This document shows positions 31,223-42,139 of a stretch of 64,000 nucleotides of DNA, one piece after another (positions within the stretch are counted from its first letter, which is position 1; each line of letters starts with the position of its first letter). This DNA is from Lithobates sylvaticus. Lineage: Eukaryota > Chordata > Amphibia > Anura > Ranidae. Where the stretch lies: the NCBI GenBank assembly GCA_028564925.1, contig CM053027.1, forward strand, positions 236,611,713 to 236,675,712. The letters are read 5' to 3'. The notes under the pieces were generated by a model. That model saw only the letters and a program-made list of their open reading frames with translations, was not told the origin of the DNA and made no database searches. A program made the translations under genes and the position numbers.

Positions 31223-32952
31223 AGTGAATAGTGCAAAAGGAAAGAAAAACTGCGCTGTCTTATAAAGATATTGAAAAATATATGTATACTAGCGGCCTGC
31301 ACAACAGGTAACTGTAATGAGTGAATAAAATTTGAATATAAAAAAGTGCGGCGCTCATAGAGCACGAAAAATAACAATCAATGTCTAAAAGTGATGATAC
31401 TAAATTATGATACAGTATCCAAAAATAAAAATTAATATATGAATGTGTGTCACTAAAAATAGTGAACAAACAAATATGATAAATCAAATGGATTGTGAAT
31501 CAAAAGATCATATATATGGAAAGGGTTGGTCGACCTACTAATCACATAATCGCATAGATCACATATACAATAAATATGACAGTAGAAAAATCTTGAATAT
31601 ATATCACCATATAAACAAAACCATATAGCAATGTGTGTTACAAATAGTGATCTAAGCAAAAAACACCACCTAATAGTGACATAAATTCAACATTGGTGCG
31701 TTAAGAAATATATAACAGGTGACTTGGTGCAAGTTGTCTGTTGCAGTCCACCACCTCTTGGGAATGCGCTTACCAGATAGCGTGAACTCAGATAGGCTTA
31801 CGCCGTATGAGTCACAAAAGGCAGTTGGTGTCACTACACCCGTGGGAGCATCTACTTGGGGATGGTGCCAAACGACAAGATCCTTCACTGGATATATCCA
31901 AAGAACTCTCAGGAGGGAGGGATGATGGATGTTATACCACTGGTAGTGCTCAAATTAGTGGGACCGATAAAGAGAAAAATGGAGCCACATAGTGTAATAC
32001 CATAGGGGATTTATTTTGACAAAGCATATAAAAATGGGTACTCACATTTAAAACGACATGTAAAAGCATATAATGGTCTACTGGTAACGCAGTGGTAACA
32101 GCTAACCGAGTCCCGACGCGTTTCGCCTCATACAGGCCCCCAGATGATGCCTGTATGAGGCGAAACGCGTCGGGACTCGGTTAGCTGTTACCACTGCGTT
32201 ACCAGTAGACCATTATATGCTTTTACATGTCATTTTAAATGTGAGTACCCATTTTTATATGCTTTGTCAAAATAAATCCCCTATGGTATTACACTATGTG
32301 GCTCCATTTTTCTCTTTATCGGTCCCACTAATTTGAGCACTACCAGTGGTATAACATCCATCATCCCTCCCTCCTGAGAGTTCTTTGGATATATCCAGTG
32401 AAGGATCTTGTCGTTTGGCACCATCCCCAAGTAGATGCTCCCACGGGTGTAGTGACACCAACTGCCTTTTGTGACTCATACGGCGTAAGCCTATCTGAGT
32501 TCACGCTATCTGGTAAGCGCATTCCCAAGAGGTGGTGGACTGCAACAGACAACTTGCACCAAGTCACCTGTTATATATTTCTTAACGCACCAATGTTGAA
32601 TTTATGTCACTATTAGGTGGTGTTTTTTGCTTAGATCACTATTTGTAACACACATTGCTATATGGTTTTGTTTATATGGTGATATATATTCAAGATTTTT
32701 CTACTGTCATATTTATTGTATATGTGATCTATGCGATTATGTGATTAGTAGGTCGACCAACCCTTTCCATATATATGATCTTTTGATTCACAATCCATTT
32801 GATTTATCATATTTGTTTGTTCACTATTTTTAGTGACACACATTCATATATTAATTTTTATTTTTGGATACTGTATCATAATTTAGTATCATCACTTTTA
32901 GACATTGATTGTTATTTTCCGTGCTCTATGAGCGCCGCACTTTTTTATATTC
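31223..32952. mobile_element. palindromic Penelope-like (PLE-type) insertion, 1.73 kb
   Basis: Two arms of about 800 bp (31331-32129 and 32157-32955) form a near-perfect inverted repeat centred at 32143; several landmarks add up to 64286 when left and right coordinates are summed, so the arms hardly differ in length. A 15-bp direct repeat, ATATGTATGAAATAC, flanks it at 31208-31222 and 32953-32967, which I read as a target duplication. The centre carries a hammerhead-like motif of the kind known from PLE terminal repeats. It carries no coding frame of its own. The PLE assignment rests on the ribozyme-like core and is inference. Confidence 0.72.
32137..32175 (+). ncRNA. hammerhead-ribozyme-like motif at the palindrome centre
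   Basis: Layout: CCCC (32137-32140, stem I), CAGATGA (32141-32147, consensus CUGANGA with one change), stem II GCCT and AGGC around GTATG, GAAA (32162-32165), minimal stem III CGCG, then TC and GGG pairing with stem I. PLEs are known to carry minimal hammerheads with very short stem III. The core change A for U probably weakens or kills cleavage. Confidence 0.55.
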
Positions 32953-33054
32953 ATATGTATGAAATACATCCTATGCAAGAAAGAATCTTTTTACATACAA
33001 TACATTTTTTAACAAATTCGAAAATGAATACAAATACAAAAAATCCTCCATCAG

Positions 33055-33091
33055 CCTGACATGTTTCAGGATAGAATCCCTTCTTCAGAGG
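33055..33091 (-). ncRNA. hammerhead-ribozyme-like motif, intact core
   Basis: Minus strand: CCT (stem I), CTGAAGA (fits CUGANGA), stem II AGGGAT and ATCCT around TCT with one bulge, GAAA, minimal stem III CATG, TC at the predicted cleavage site, AGG closing stem I. All conserved core bases are present. It lies in AT-rich sequence next to the palindromic PLE-type element, probably a PLE 3' remnant on the minus strand. Confidence 0.6.
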
Positions 33092-33298
33092 TGTTTTTAG
33101 GAGAGTGTAAGTATATTGTGTAAGTATATTCTGAAAAAAAGTAAGAATGGTCTTAGCAAGAACATTTTTCAAGGCAAATATGATTTTGCAGTGTCATATG
33201 TCAGACATACATACCAGAGCTGAATTTGTATAGTATATGTGTGCATGAAATAGTTTTTCAAAGAGTTGGAAAAACTTTTTTGCCGCTGTCTGACCACT

Positions 33299-33341
33299 GT
33301 GGGGAATGGTGAACCTCAGAAAGAGGTTCACAATTCCCCAC
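33299..33341. repeat. 19-bp inverted repeat hairpin
   Basis: GTGGGGAATGGTGAACCTC pairs with GAGGTTCACAATTCCCCAC around AGAAA, with one mismatch. The family is not known. Confidence 0.7.
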
Positions 33342-33364
33342 ACTGCTTTTTTAATTGTGATCAC

Positions 33365-34107
33365 TTTTATATCCACCATTTTTTGTTATGTTGGTTTTTA
33401 TCAATAAAACCTTCTCATTTTGATCTGCACTATCGGAACCCCCTCTTCTTTTTTTCTTTCCTTCCACATGGTTTGAAAAATATCCGGGGAGCACCTTTCC
33501 CGAGTCTGCACCATACCTGCTGTGGTGATACAGCATTGGTTCCAGTCATCCTTTTTTTGGATCCTTCTCCCTGACGGTTCCTATTTCACGGTTGTGGTCT
33601 ACAGTCCATCTGGCCATCCATGGTTTGACCATCTGTATCGTCTTGGTGAAGTGGAGAAAAGACCAACAGATTACATCTGTCTGCCTCCAGGAGCACAGTG
33701 AACGCCCAATTTGCTGGCCTCTTTGAGTCTCTTTATGCCTGTTTGACTCTCTGTCGCTGACAGGGGGTCCACCTGTTCCGGTAAGCATACATCCGTTACA
33801 GTTTTATCCCAGAAAGTGTCTCATGAGAAGATTTGTTTCAAAACATCCATGTCCTGATATCATCATTTCACTTTTATGGGACATTTATGTTTATAATGTT
33901 TTCACAATAATTTTTATATTGGACAATTTATGTTTTTATTAGTTCACCACACGGAGAACTCTCATGTATGGTTTTTTATTTTGTTTAGATTATAGACCAA
34001 TAAATTACTTTTTGCACAGTTTATTGGTTTGACACCTATTCACTTATTTTAGCGCTACATTCCCACTCACACTATATGGACCACTTATGTTTTTTTACAT
34101 ATTGATC
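33365..34107. other. anonymous DNA, no gene
   Basis: No coding domain is seen. The end, with CCAATAAATTAC and TTATTTTAGCGCTACATTCC, could be the tail of a retroelement, but nothing decisive is visible. Confidence 0.45.
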
Positions 34108-34371
34108 ATATCCACCCTTAATCTCCTCTTCTCAAGAGAGAATAAATCCAGTTCCGCTAATCTTTCCTCATAGCTGAGCTCCGCCATGATTCTTATCAGT
34201 TTGTTTGCCCTTCTCTGCACTTTCTCCAGTTTACTGAACTCACTGCATATTCCAGATTAGGTCTTACTAATAATTTGTACAGGGGCAAAATGATCTCTCT
34301 ATCTGTGGAGTCTATACCTCTCTTAATACAAGAAAGGACCTTGTTTGCTTTGGAAACCCCAGCTTGCTATT
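34108..34371 (-). mobile_element. CR1-like LINE 3' fragment
   Basis: Contains CTTCTCAAGAGAGAATAAAT and CTTTCCTCATAGCTGAGCTC, the complement of a CR1 3' coding end and UTR. A homologous text is at 8979-9047 and 25733 onward. It could be the detached 3' end of the LINE at 36355-39618, which has the same orientation. Confidence 0.75.
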
Positions 34372-34379
34372 ATTAATGT

Positions 34380-34840
34380 TAGAAAAATGCAGAAAGTTTT
34401 TTTTTATTTTACTGCATTCTTTGCATTAAGATAAAAAACCTTCTGCATGCTGAGCTCCCTCCGATCCAGTGATGTTTCACGAAAGACTTGGCTGTCCGGA
34501 ACTCCCCTCCTCATTGGCTGAGACAGCAGAGCGGTGCTATTGGCTCCTGCTGCTGTCAATCAAAATCAGTGAGCCAATGAGGAGAGAAAGGGGGCTGGGC
34601 CTAGCAGCTGCTCCATGTCTGAATGGACACAGGAAGCTGCAGCTCAGCTTGGGTGCCCCCATAGCAAGCTGTTTGCTGTGGGGGCACTCAACAGGAGGGA
34701 GTGGCCGGAGGTACTGGCAAGGGACCGGAGCAGAGGAGGATCTGGGCTGCTCTGTGCAAAACCACTACACATGAGCAGATAAGTATAACATATTTGTTAT
34801 TTTAACAAAAAAAAACAACACTTTAAAATCACTTTGCACC
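34380..34840. repeat. dispersed repeat, class uncertain
   Basis: Runs from an AT-rich start with TGCATTCTTTGCATTAAG through a GC-richer middle (TCATTGGCTGAGACAGCAGA, later CAATGAGGAGAG) to an A-rich end. The layout resembles SINE-like or MITE-like dispersed repeats of frogs. The reading frame here has no domain. Confidence 0.45.
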
Positions 34841-35860
34841 CTTAATAACAAGGTAGTTTTTTGCGATATGGCACTGCGTCGCTTTAATTAACAATTGTGC
34901 AGTCGTGCGACACTGTACCCAAACAAAATGTACGTTCTTTTTTCCCCACAAATGGAGCTTTCTTTTGGTGGTACTGGATCACCTCTGTGGTTTTATTTTT
35001 TGCGCTATAAATAAAGAGCAACAATTTTGAAAAAAAAAAAATTCTACTTTTTGCTATAATACATATCTCAAAAAAATATAAAAAAAATAATTTATTCATC
35101 AGTTTAGGCCGATATATTTTCTTCTACATATTTTTGGTAAAAAAAATTGCAATAATTGATTGGTTTGTGCAAAAGTTATCACGTCTACAAACTATGGGAT
35201 AGATTTAGGTACTTTTTTTATTGTTTTCTACTGGTTATGGTGGCGATCTGCGATTTTTAGCGGGACTGCGACATTGTGGCGGACAAATATGACCCCAAAA
35301 GACACTTTTTTGGGGACTAGTGACATTAGTTTATTGATCAGTGCTATAAAAATGCACTGATCAATGTAAAAATGACACTGGCAGGGAAGGGGTTAACCCT
35401 AGAGAGCGATCAAGGGGTTAACTGTGTTCCCTCAGTGTGTTCTAACTGTAGGGAGGATGGGCTGCCTGGGACATGACAGAGATCACTATTCTCGATCACT
35501 GTGAACAGTAGATCTCTATCATGTCATCTGTCAGAATGGGGATCTGCCTTGTTTACAAAGGCAGATCCCCATTCTGCCTCTCCTCACCGTGATTGCGGGC
35601 AACCGGCAGACATCGAGTCCGCCCGACCCACGGGCTCGATCCCACAGTGTGCAGCGGGCACGAGAGCAAGCCACCAGCGGCGCGCCCATCTGCAACTGCA
35701 CAAGCCAACGTACAATGATGGCGATTCACACAGGAGAGCCAACCTGCCGCAGAGTGGTGTACCAACTGGGCGGCGGCCCGCCCTGAGTGACACACATTGG
35801 GGCGGTGTCAAGCCGGCGCCCCCTGTCCTCCCCCATAAGTGAAGCAGTGACAACAAGGCA
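34841..35860 (+). repeat. dispersed repeat family R1, copy 1
   Basis: Shares a long diverged alignment with 38045-38940: TTTTGCGATA-GCACTGCGTCG, CTTTCTTTTGGTGGTA, ATCAGTTTAGGCC, AAAATGCACTGATCA and CGGCAGACATCGAGTC occur in the same order in both. It has no coding capacity. I do not know its class; the length, and TTAA-containing motifs near one end, would fit a non-autonomous DNA element. Confidence 0.7.
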
Positions 35861-36354
35861 GGCTCAAGCAGCGCAGTTGCAATGTGACAGCGCAGGGAGA
35901 GCCAGGAGAGGCAAGCAGTGACACGGGCCAGGTGCAGACCAAACCACTACCCGGATGACACACAGGACCGGCCGCCAAATTTACACGGAGCAAGAGAAAG
36001 AAAACACTCTCTCTCTCTTGCCTCTACAACAGGGGAGGGAGAGAGAGACAGTGGGGCAGCGCTGAATAGAGGATGGGAGGACTTTCTAAGTTAACTAGCA
36101 GGTGATTGGTTGCTAGGTGGTCCTATTTTTAATATGAAAAATTAACTCCAGCAGTTCCCACCCTCTGTTCAGTGCTGCTGTGTCTCCCCCTGTGTATGAA
36201 TAATGTAGAAAGGGGCAGATCCATGCAACATGTAGGGTAGGGGGTCCACAGCTGGGGGGGTTGTGTAACATGTAGGGGGTCCAGAACTGTGGTGGGTTGC
36301 TGCCAGATTGACACAGCAGAGCAGGAGATCTCTCTTCTCTCTCTCCAAAGTTTC
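35861..36354. other. anonymous DNA, no gene
   Basis: Contains a (CT)n/(GA)n stretch near 36007-36050 and GTAACATGTAGGG-type short repeats near 36225-36280. No domain is seen in its frames. Confidence 0.5.
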
Positions 36355-37100
36355 ACTTATGTCCTCATAAAAAGAAATCAGATGTGTTTGAAAACTTCAG
36401 TCTTTCATGGATCCGTGCTGTCTGTTGTTTAAAATATTTTTTTTTCAAAAAGAACTCATCTATGTGGTCTTCTATTAAACTCTCCAGTATCTTCCCAACT
36501 ATAGAAGTAAAACGGTCTATAGTTACTTGGTGAAGATGATCCCTTTTTAAATATAGGCACCACATTGGCCTTACGCCACTCCAGTGGTGCTATTACAGTC
36601 ATTAAAGAGACCTTAAAAATTTGAAACAATGGCTTTGAAATGACAAAGCTCAATTCTTTTAGGATCTGTGGGTGTATGCCATCTGGTCCAGGTGCTCTAT
36701 TCTCCTTTATTCTGTCTAAATATTTCTGGACCATATCACATTTGAGCCATTGTGGATCATTTGGGGCAATGTCAACACCATCCCCATTATGGACATGAGC
36801 TCCCCTATGCTCCTTCGTATACACATTTTAAAAAAATTGCCTTCTCTTTGTTCCCAGTCACCCAGTCTAGATTATTTTGTAAAGGGCCTACATGCTCAGA
36901 CCTAACCTTTTTACTAATGATATATTTGAAGAACTTTTTGAGGGCTTGTCCTATCTTTTGCAATCTGTCGTTTGTTTTGAATTTTTGCGTCCTTGATTTC
37001 CTTTTTACATATTTTGTTATATTCTTTGTAACATTTAAACAATGATAGTGTTCCTTGATTTTTATATACACTAAGGGCAGCCAGTGTGAAGAGCTAGAAG
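36355..37100 (-). mobile_element. CR1-like LINE, reverse transcriptase part
   Basis: Minus strand: 37040-36830 gives KYIISKKVRSEHVGPLQNN, matching the spacer before the CR1 reverse transcriptase. 36824-36480 gives ENRAPGPDGIHPQILKEL and WRKANVVPIFKKG, reverse transcriptase blocks. After that comes the DHIDEF block and then the similarity ends at about 36355. Together with the endonuclease at 39025-39618 it appears to be one LINE, pushed apart by later insertions (37110-37965 and 38045-38940). Frames are interrupted; inactive. Confidence 0.85.
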
Positions 37101-37262
37101 CAATCTCTGCAATGCAACAAGGAAAAGGACACAGTGCGGTATTAAGGAACCATTTAATGATAAAAGGCAATTGACAGACTAATCACAAAAGGAGCATAAT
37201 TATACGCATTGTGATCCATAGTAATCCTGCAGTCAAATCCGGGGGTGGTCTCTCCTGGATGT

Positions 37263-37511
37263 CTGGAATTTTTTAATTGCTCAAATGAGTTTGTGGTGTA
37301 TTGTCTCTCCTGCTTCTATGGACTACTGTACGTTGGTTGCACCATATGGGCCCTTAGGAAAAGATTTGGTGAAGACCGTAGATTTGTGGAGGTAGGGTGT
37401 GATGAGCACAGTGTCCCCCAACACTTTGCAGATCACCATGATCAATCTACTGATGGTTTGTTTGTCTGGATCTTGGAAGCTACTAATACTCCGGTCTCTC
37501 CCCGTACCTGA
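37263..37511 (+). pseudogene. GIY-YIG endonuclease domain of a PLE, fragment
   Basis: The text FVVYCLSCFYGLLYVGCTIW, then LRKRFGEDRR and HSVPQHFADHHD, fits the GIY-YIG module of Penelope-like elements (YxLxC..GLxYVG, R..GEHR, HF..H). In PLEs this endonuclease nicks the target site. Only the C-terminal domain is here, without the reverse transcriptase; it ends in a short tail near 37511. It could not function alone. Confidence 0.78.
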
Positions 37512-37666
37512 GCGCTTTAAACATCTATGTGAGAGGGAGACGTTCTGGATTTATTCCTTGGATACTTTGACGCTAGAGAATTAGTGTGCCACCTTAGTTG
37601 ATTATGTGTCTGGGTGGGCTTATTTTCCCACCACACATATGCCACAACCAAGATGGCACTCCATAT

Positions 37667-37705
37667 GGCCTGAGGAAGGAGCACGCATGCTCCGAAGCAA
37701 AGCCA
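37667..37705 (+). ncRNA. degenerate hammerhead-like motif downstream of GIY-YIG
   Basis: CTGAGGA (37670-37676, fits CUGANGA), stem II GGAGC and GCTCC around ACGCAT, then GAAG where GAAA is expected. Stem III is not well formed. Its place just after the PLE coding end is where PLE hammerheads are known. Confidence 0.5.
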
Positions 37706-38044
37706 CTTCTTTTCACCCTGCACCCAGAGGTGACGTCATCCCCAATCTGCCTGCGTTCTCCGCTGTTCAGTATAGACTGCGAGTGTCGAGCTGCACTCCG
37801 GAGACACGGACATCCAGGAGAGGCCACCCCTGGATTTGACTGCAGGATTAACATTGATCACAATGCGTATAATCATGCTCCTTTTGTGAGTAGTCCGTCA
37901 ATTGCCTTTTATCATTAAATGGTTCCTTAATACTGCACTTAGAGGCACTGTGTCCTTTTCCTTGTTCTATTTCTGTTCTGTGTTCATCAATGCCAATATT
38001 CCCTCCCAGTCTTGGAGAGCAGCCCTCATCCTTGGAAAATTTGC

Positions 38045-38940
38045 TCTCTTTACCCCCTTCCTGACCAGAGCACTTTTTGCGATACAGCACTGCGTCGTTT
38101 TAACTGACAATTGCGTGGTCGTGCAACATTGCACCCAAACAAAATTGATGTCCTTTTTTCCCACAAATCAAGCTTTCTTTTGGTGGTATTTGATCACCTC
38201 TGCGGTTTTAATTTTTTGCGCTATAAACAAAAAAAGAGCGACAATTTGCTATAATAAATATCCCCAAAAAATATATATTTCATCAGTTTAGGCCAATATG
38301 TATTCTTCCACATATCTTTGGTAAAAAAAAATCGCAATAAGCATATATTGATTCGTTTGCACAAAAGTTATAGCATCTACAAAATAGAGGATAGATTTAT
38401 GGCATTTTTATTATTATTATTTTTTTTAGTAGTAATGGTGGCGAGCTGCAATTTTTATCGCGACTGTAACATTATGGCGGACACATTGGACACTTTTGAC
38501 ACTATTTTGGGACCATTGTCATTTATACAGTGATCAGTGCTATAAAAATGCACTGATTACTGTGTAAATAACATTGGCAGGGAAGGGGTTAAACACTAAG
38601 GGGCGATCAAGGGGTTAAGTGTGTCCTAGGAAGTGATTATAACTGTGGGGGGGATGGGCTACCTAGGACATGACAGTGATCACTGCTCCCATCTTGTCTC
38701 TAGGCAGAACGGGGAACTGCCTTGTTTACATAGGCAACTCCCTGTTCTGCGGCTCCGTGACATGATCGCGGGACACCGGCAGACATCGAGTCTGCGGGTC
38801 CATCGAGCACGGTCACGGAGCATGCGGTGGGCGCACCCACACTGCCGCTCCTTAAAGGGGACGTACCTGTACGCCCATTTGTGCAGCCGTGCCATTGTGC
38901 TGACGTATATCACTGTGCACTGGTGGGCAAGCAGTTAAAG
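38045..38940 (+). repeat. dispersed repeat family R1, copy 2
   Basis: Begins near CCCCCTTCCTGACCAGAGCA and ends near GGGCAAGCAGTTAA; aligns with 34841-35860 throughout. It splits a CR1 LINE together with the PLE fragment. The ends look weakly inverted (TACCCCCTTCCTGACC against AAGGGG further in). No coding capacity. Confidence 0.7.
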
Positions 38941-39024
38941 TTAAGTGTTTTTATATTTCCAGTATGTGCTTGTTGCTTACATGAAATGAAATCATGTTAT
39001 GTTCACTGCTACCCAGATGTACTT

Positions 39025-39618
39025 TTATATAAACATTAGAAATAAGCTCTGGTTTGAGATTACCAGGTCCAGCCGAGCATCATTCCTAGTCAGGGCCTCT
39101 ATGAACTTTACCATTCTAATAGGTTTATACATTTTTGGCCGTTTACATGTTCCTGTAATGCCATTACTCCAGTCAATTTCCAGGTAGTTATAATCCCCCA
39201 TTATTATTACTGCTCTAGCCCTTGCAGCCCTTTCTGTCTGTGCAAGGAGCCACATCTCCACCACCTCATTAATGCTGGGAGGTCTATAACAAGCTCCAAT
39301 AATTACTTTTGTACTTTTGTAGTATGCACGCCCATGTGCAGTTCCACCCATAATGCTTCAGCCTCATTACACTCTCCATCAACTAGGTCCTCTTTCACAA
39401 TCACTTTGAGATTACTTCTTACATAGCGACAGACACCACCAACCCTCCATTTTACTCTGTCTCTTCGAAAGAGAGTATAGCCAGGAATATTAATAGCCCA
39501 GTCGTGAAGAATGAAGCTAAGCTTCAGCAATACCAATTAAATCATAGTTCTCTTCATGCACCAAAGCTTCCAACTCACCTATTTTGCTTGGCAGACTTCT
39601 GGCATTGGTAAACAAACA
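39025..39618 (-). mobile_element. CR1-like LINE, apurinic endonuclease part
   Basis: Minus strand: NARSLPSKIGELEALVHEEN near 39610-39545, GYTLFRRDR near 39480, ALWVEL near 39350, then IIGACYRPPS, IIMGDYNYLEIDW and LDLVISN down to 39030. These are the ordered motifs of the LINE endonuclease (GDYN and the LDL block). One frame change lies near 39330. The order on the minus strand (endonuclease here, reverse transcriptase at 36355-37100) fits one original LINE. Confidence 0.87.
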
Positions 39619-41295
39619 CTTTAATTTATTGTCACATTTTGCACACATATTTTGCATATTTTGCATATTTTAGTACAAATAGTACCATTTCCAATGGTTG
39701 TTTGTGTAGCACTGACCCCCGAAGGAGCTGCTCGATTGTTTTGGGCCTGCACTCTGCTAATGAACCCCCACTGACTTGACTCAGTTCCCTTGACACAGCT
39801 GTGGTGCAATAATAACGTGTAATGAAATAGTGAGATACAACCCCACAATACACAATATAATATACCTGTATTATCACTGGGGCATCCAATGGCTCCACCT
39901 GCTGAGAGGAAAACAATACTCCACATAATTTGGGGTACTTAACTAAAAGTATACTTTACTGTAAATTGTGATAAGCAGGTGGTTACAATAATTGTACTGT
40001 CACCTCAAAATAAAATGACAGGACAATAAATATGAACAACAATTCTACACAGTGAAACTACAACGGAGACCCCCCTACTTTTATAATTAGTTGCGAGATC
40101 TCATTAAAAGTACACAGTCTTTAATCTTCTTGTCTTCTGCTAGCTATGATGATTTCTTATAAATTGTAATCCAAAAGAGTAAAGAAATTAGGATTGACTC
40201 AAAGGTGATCCTATTACTGTGTCTGTAAATGTTCCAGAAAGGGTTTCCTTAAGTATGGTACAATGCTTAAGGCGCAATAAGTATAAGGCCTTATGCCTGC
40301 CTAATGTCAGTTACTGTAATCCTCCTCCGTGGGACTACAGGCCCCAGCGAACACTGTATATGAGTCTGACTGGATGCAAATGTATAATAAAACTTTGGGC
40401 CGCAACGCGCACATCCAACTGGATCGAAAGCTCTGTATAGTAGCTCTGGTCCGGTGTCTGTGGCTTGCTTCAATGCCGACCGGCTCCGTCACCCCGCTCT
40501 GCTGGGTGAACCGGGTCCTCTGATGCTCAGACGAGTGTCTCTGGATCTTTCCCAATCCAGTCACTGTGTCTCTCACACCATCAGATCGCTCACACAATCT
40601 GTTAGAGTTGCGCTCCGCAATTCTGTAGGCCACTCCTTCTGGAGACCTCCTCACAGGTCCTCACAGGCAGGCCATGCGTCCAGAGGAGACCTAAGATGGC
40701 CGCTCGGGGTCTTTTTATGTCCTACACCAGCATGCAGTGCAAGAGAGGGTGTCCATGGGTAGGTCACCTGGCATTCTGGGAAAATTTTAGGTCAACTCTC
40801 CAAAGTAAATAACAGCCACTTCCTGTGATTAGTTCAGTGCTTTGTGAAAACAAAAGTCATCCCAAATACTAAGCTATAGAATTGTCCATAGACTTTCACT
40901 ATAAAATGCTAACATTGCATTAGTATACAAAAATATCAGCGCTACATTTGTAACGCGGGAACCTTCTTATCACCTGCCATAGCCCTCCCCCATCTTTTCC
41001 CATTCTACCCACCAATAGGGACTGACCCCAGGTCTCTAGGTGTTGTGCCTGCAAAGGTAATCTGCATGGTGTGTTTAGAGACAGTACTCCAAAAAAAATT
41101 CTAGATCTGTGCAAGGCACTGTTGTGTGCCTAACTGCAGGGATGGGGCAGCCAAAACATAAAAAGGAAGCAATGTATGCTGATCCACTATTATGAATGGA
41201 GGGAATGTTGCCTGAGCAAGTCCGACACAGGCAAGAGAGTCCACCTGGATTTGAGTATGTTGTGGAGGGGTGCAAGCGGCATCTGGCAGCATTAA
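39619..41295. other. anonymous DNA, no gene recognised
   Basis: A short TTTTGCATA microsatellite near 39640-39670, then mixed sequence. Around 40300-40790 it is GC-richer and could be a terminal repeat or leader of an unidentified repeat. The frames there (for example 40307-40654 minus and 40454-40762 plus) overlap each other on opposite strands and show no domain. Confidence 0.5.
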
Positions 41296-41299
41296 CTAA

Positions 41300-41750
41300 G
41301 TGAAAGAGGAAAGCAAGTCATTGCTTGGTGTAAGGAGAGAGCAGGTGGTTGCTCATACCCAGAAGATAGGTGCTGCTGTCTGTGGCAATGAATGTGCAAT
41401 CTGTGCGGCTGACTTCATACAGGCTATGTTGCCTACTGATGATATTGAGGACTTTTTGGCTAAATTTGAGAATGTTGCTTCATTCAAAACATGGCCCAGA
41501 TGTCCCTAGGCTAAATTATTACAGCTCTTTCTACTTGTGAAGTTCTGGAAAGTTTACCAATTGAAGGGCCATAATCGAGATAACTACAACAGGTACAAAG
41601 CAGCATTCCGGTCTGGAGAGGGCATGGATGCCCGAGTTTCTGTGATGCCTAGGAGGGCATCTGGTGTTTCACCTTGTGGCCGCATGGGGAAATGAGCCAG
41701 GGAAAGTGCCACAGGGGAATAGTTCCTGAGGCAACGCAAAAGAAGATTGC
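41300..41750 (+). mobile_element. possible Gypsy-type retrotransposon fossil (gag-like)
   Basis: The text AMLPTDDIEDFLAKFENVAS resembles the start of the capsid-like gag domain in vertebrate Gypsy elements. Nothing of a polymerase or terminal repeat is recognised nearby. It is a short, broken, old-looking fossil. The similarity is weak, so the call is tentative. Confidence 0.4.
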
Positions 41751-42139
41751 AACACCTGCCAAGTAGAATGGTAAGACTGTTGCTGTTACAGGACCAATCA
41801 TTTGCCTGTTTGCTGACCATGTTTCTGCCTGCAGCCTGAACTGACTCATCTGCACATCTGACTGACTATGCTCCTGTGAACTGTGTTCATAGAAACCAAA
41901 GGGACTCTCTTTTTCTTCCTTTCTTCATCCTCCTGTGCTTCATGGCCAATGAATATGGCATTACTAAGGGTAGCCATGTACCAATAGGCTATGCTTGCTT
42001 GGCTTATAGGAATGGGGACAGTTTAGGTGACGTAACACCAAGCTATATTCCCTGACCACTCGTATAGAGGCAACTACTACAGTACATTGGTTTTGGTACA
42101 ATTTGCTGATTTGTGTGATACACAAGATGCAATGTCCGG

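Larger units (their letters stand above)
37110..37965 (+). mobile_element. Penelope-like element fragment with inverted flanks
   Basis: An inverted repeat of about 145 bp (37110-37255 against 37824-37965, including ATGATAAAAGGCAATTGAC and its complement) encloses a GIY-YIG coding segment and a hammerhead-like motif. Inverted partial copies of terminal repeats are a known feature of PLE insertions. It sits between two parts of a CR1 LINE and so is younger than that LINE. The reverse transcriptase is not present. Confidence 0.75.

Noticed and set aside
31667-32616. Mirror-image frame pairs of 61-75 aa on both strands
   Set aside because: Identical proteins on opposite strands come from the palindrome itself. 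They have no domain.
35501-35856. 113-aa plus frame and 90-aa minus frame
   Set aside because: They lie in the GC-rich end of repeat R1; the second copy at 38045-38940 does not keep these frames.
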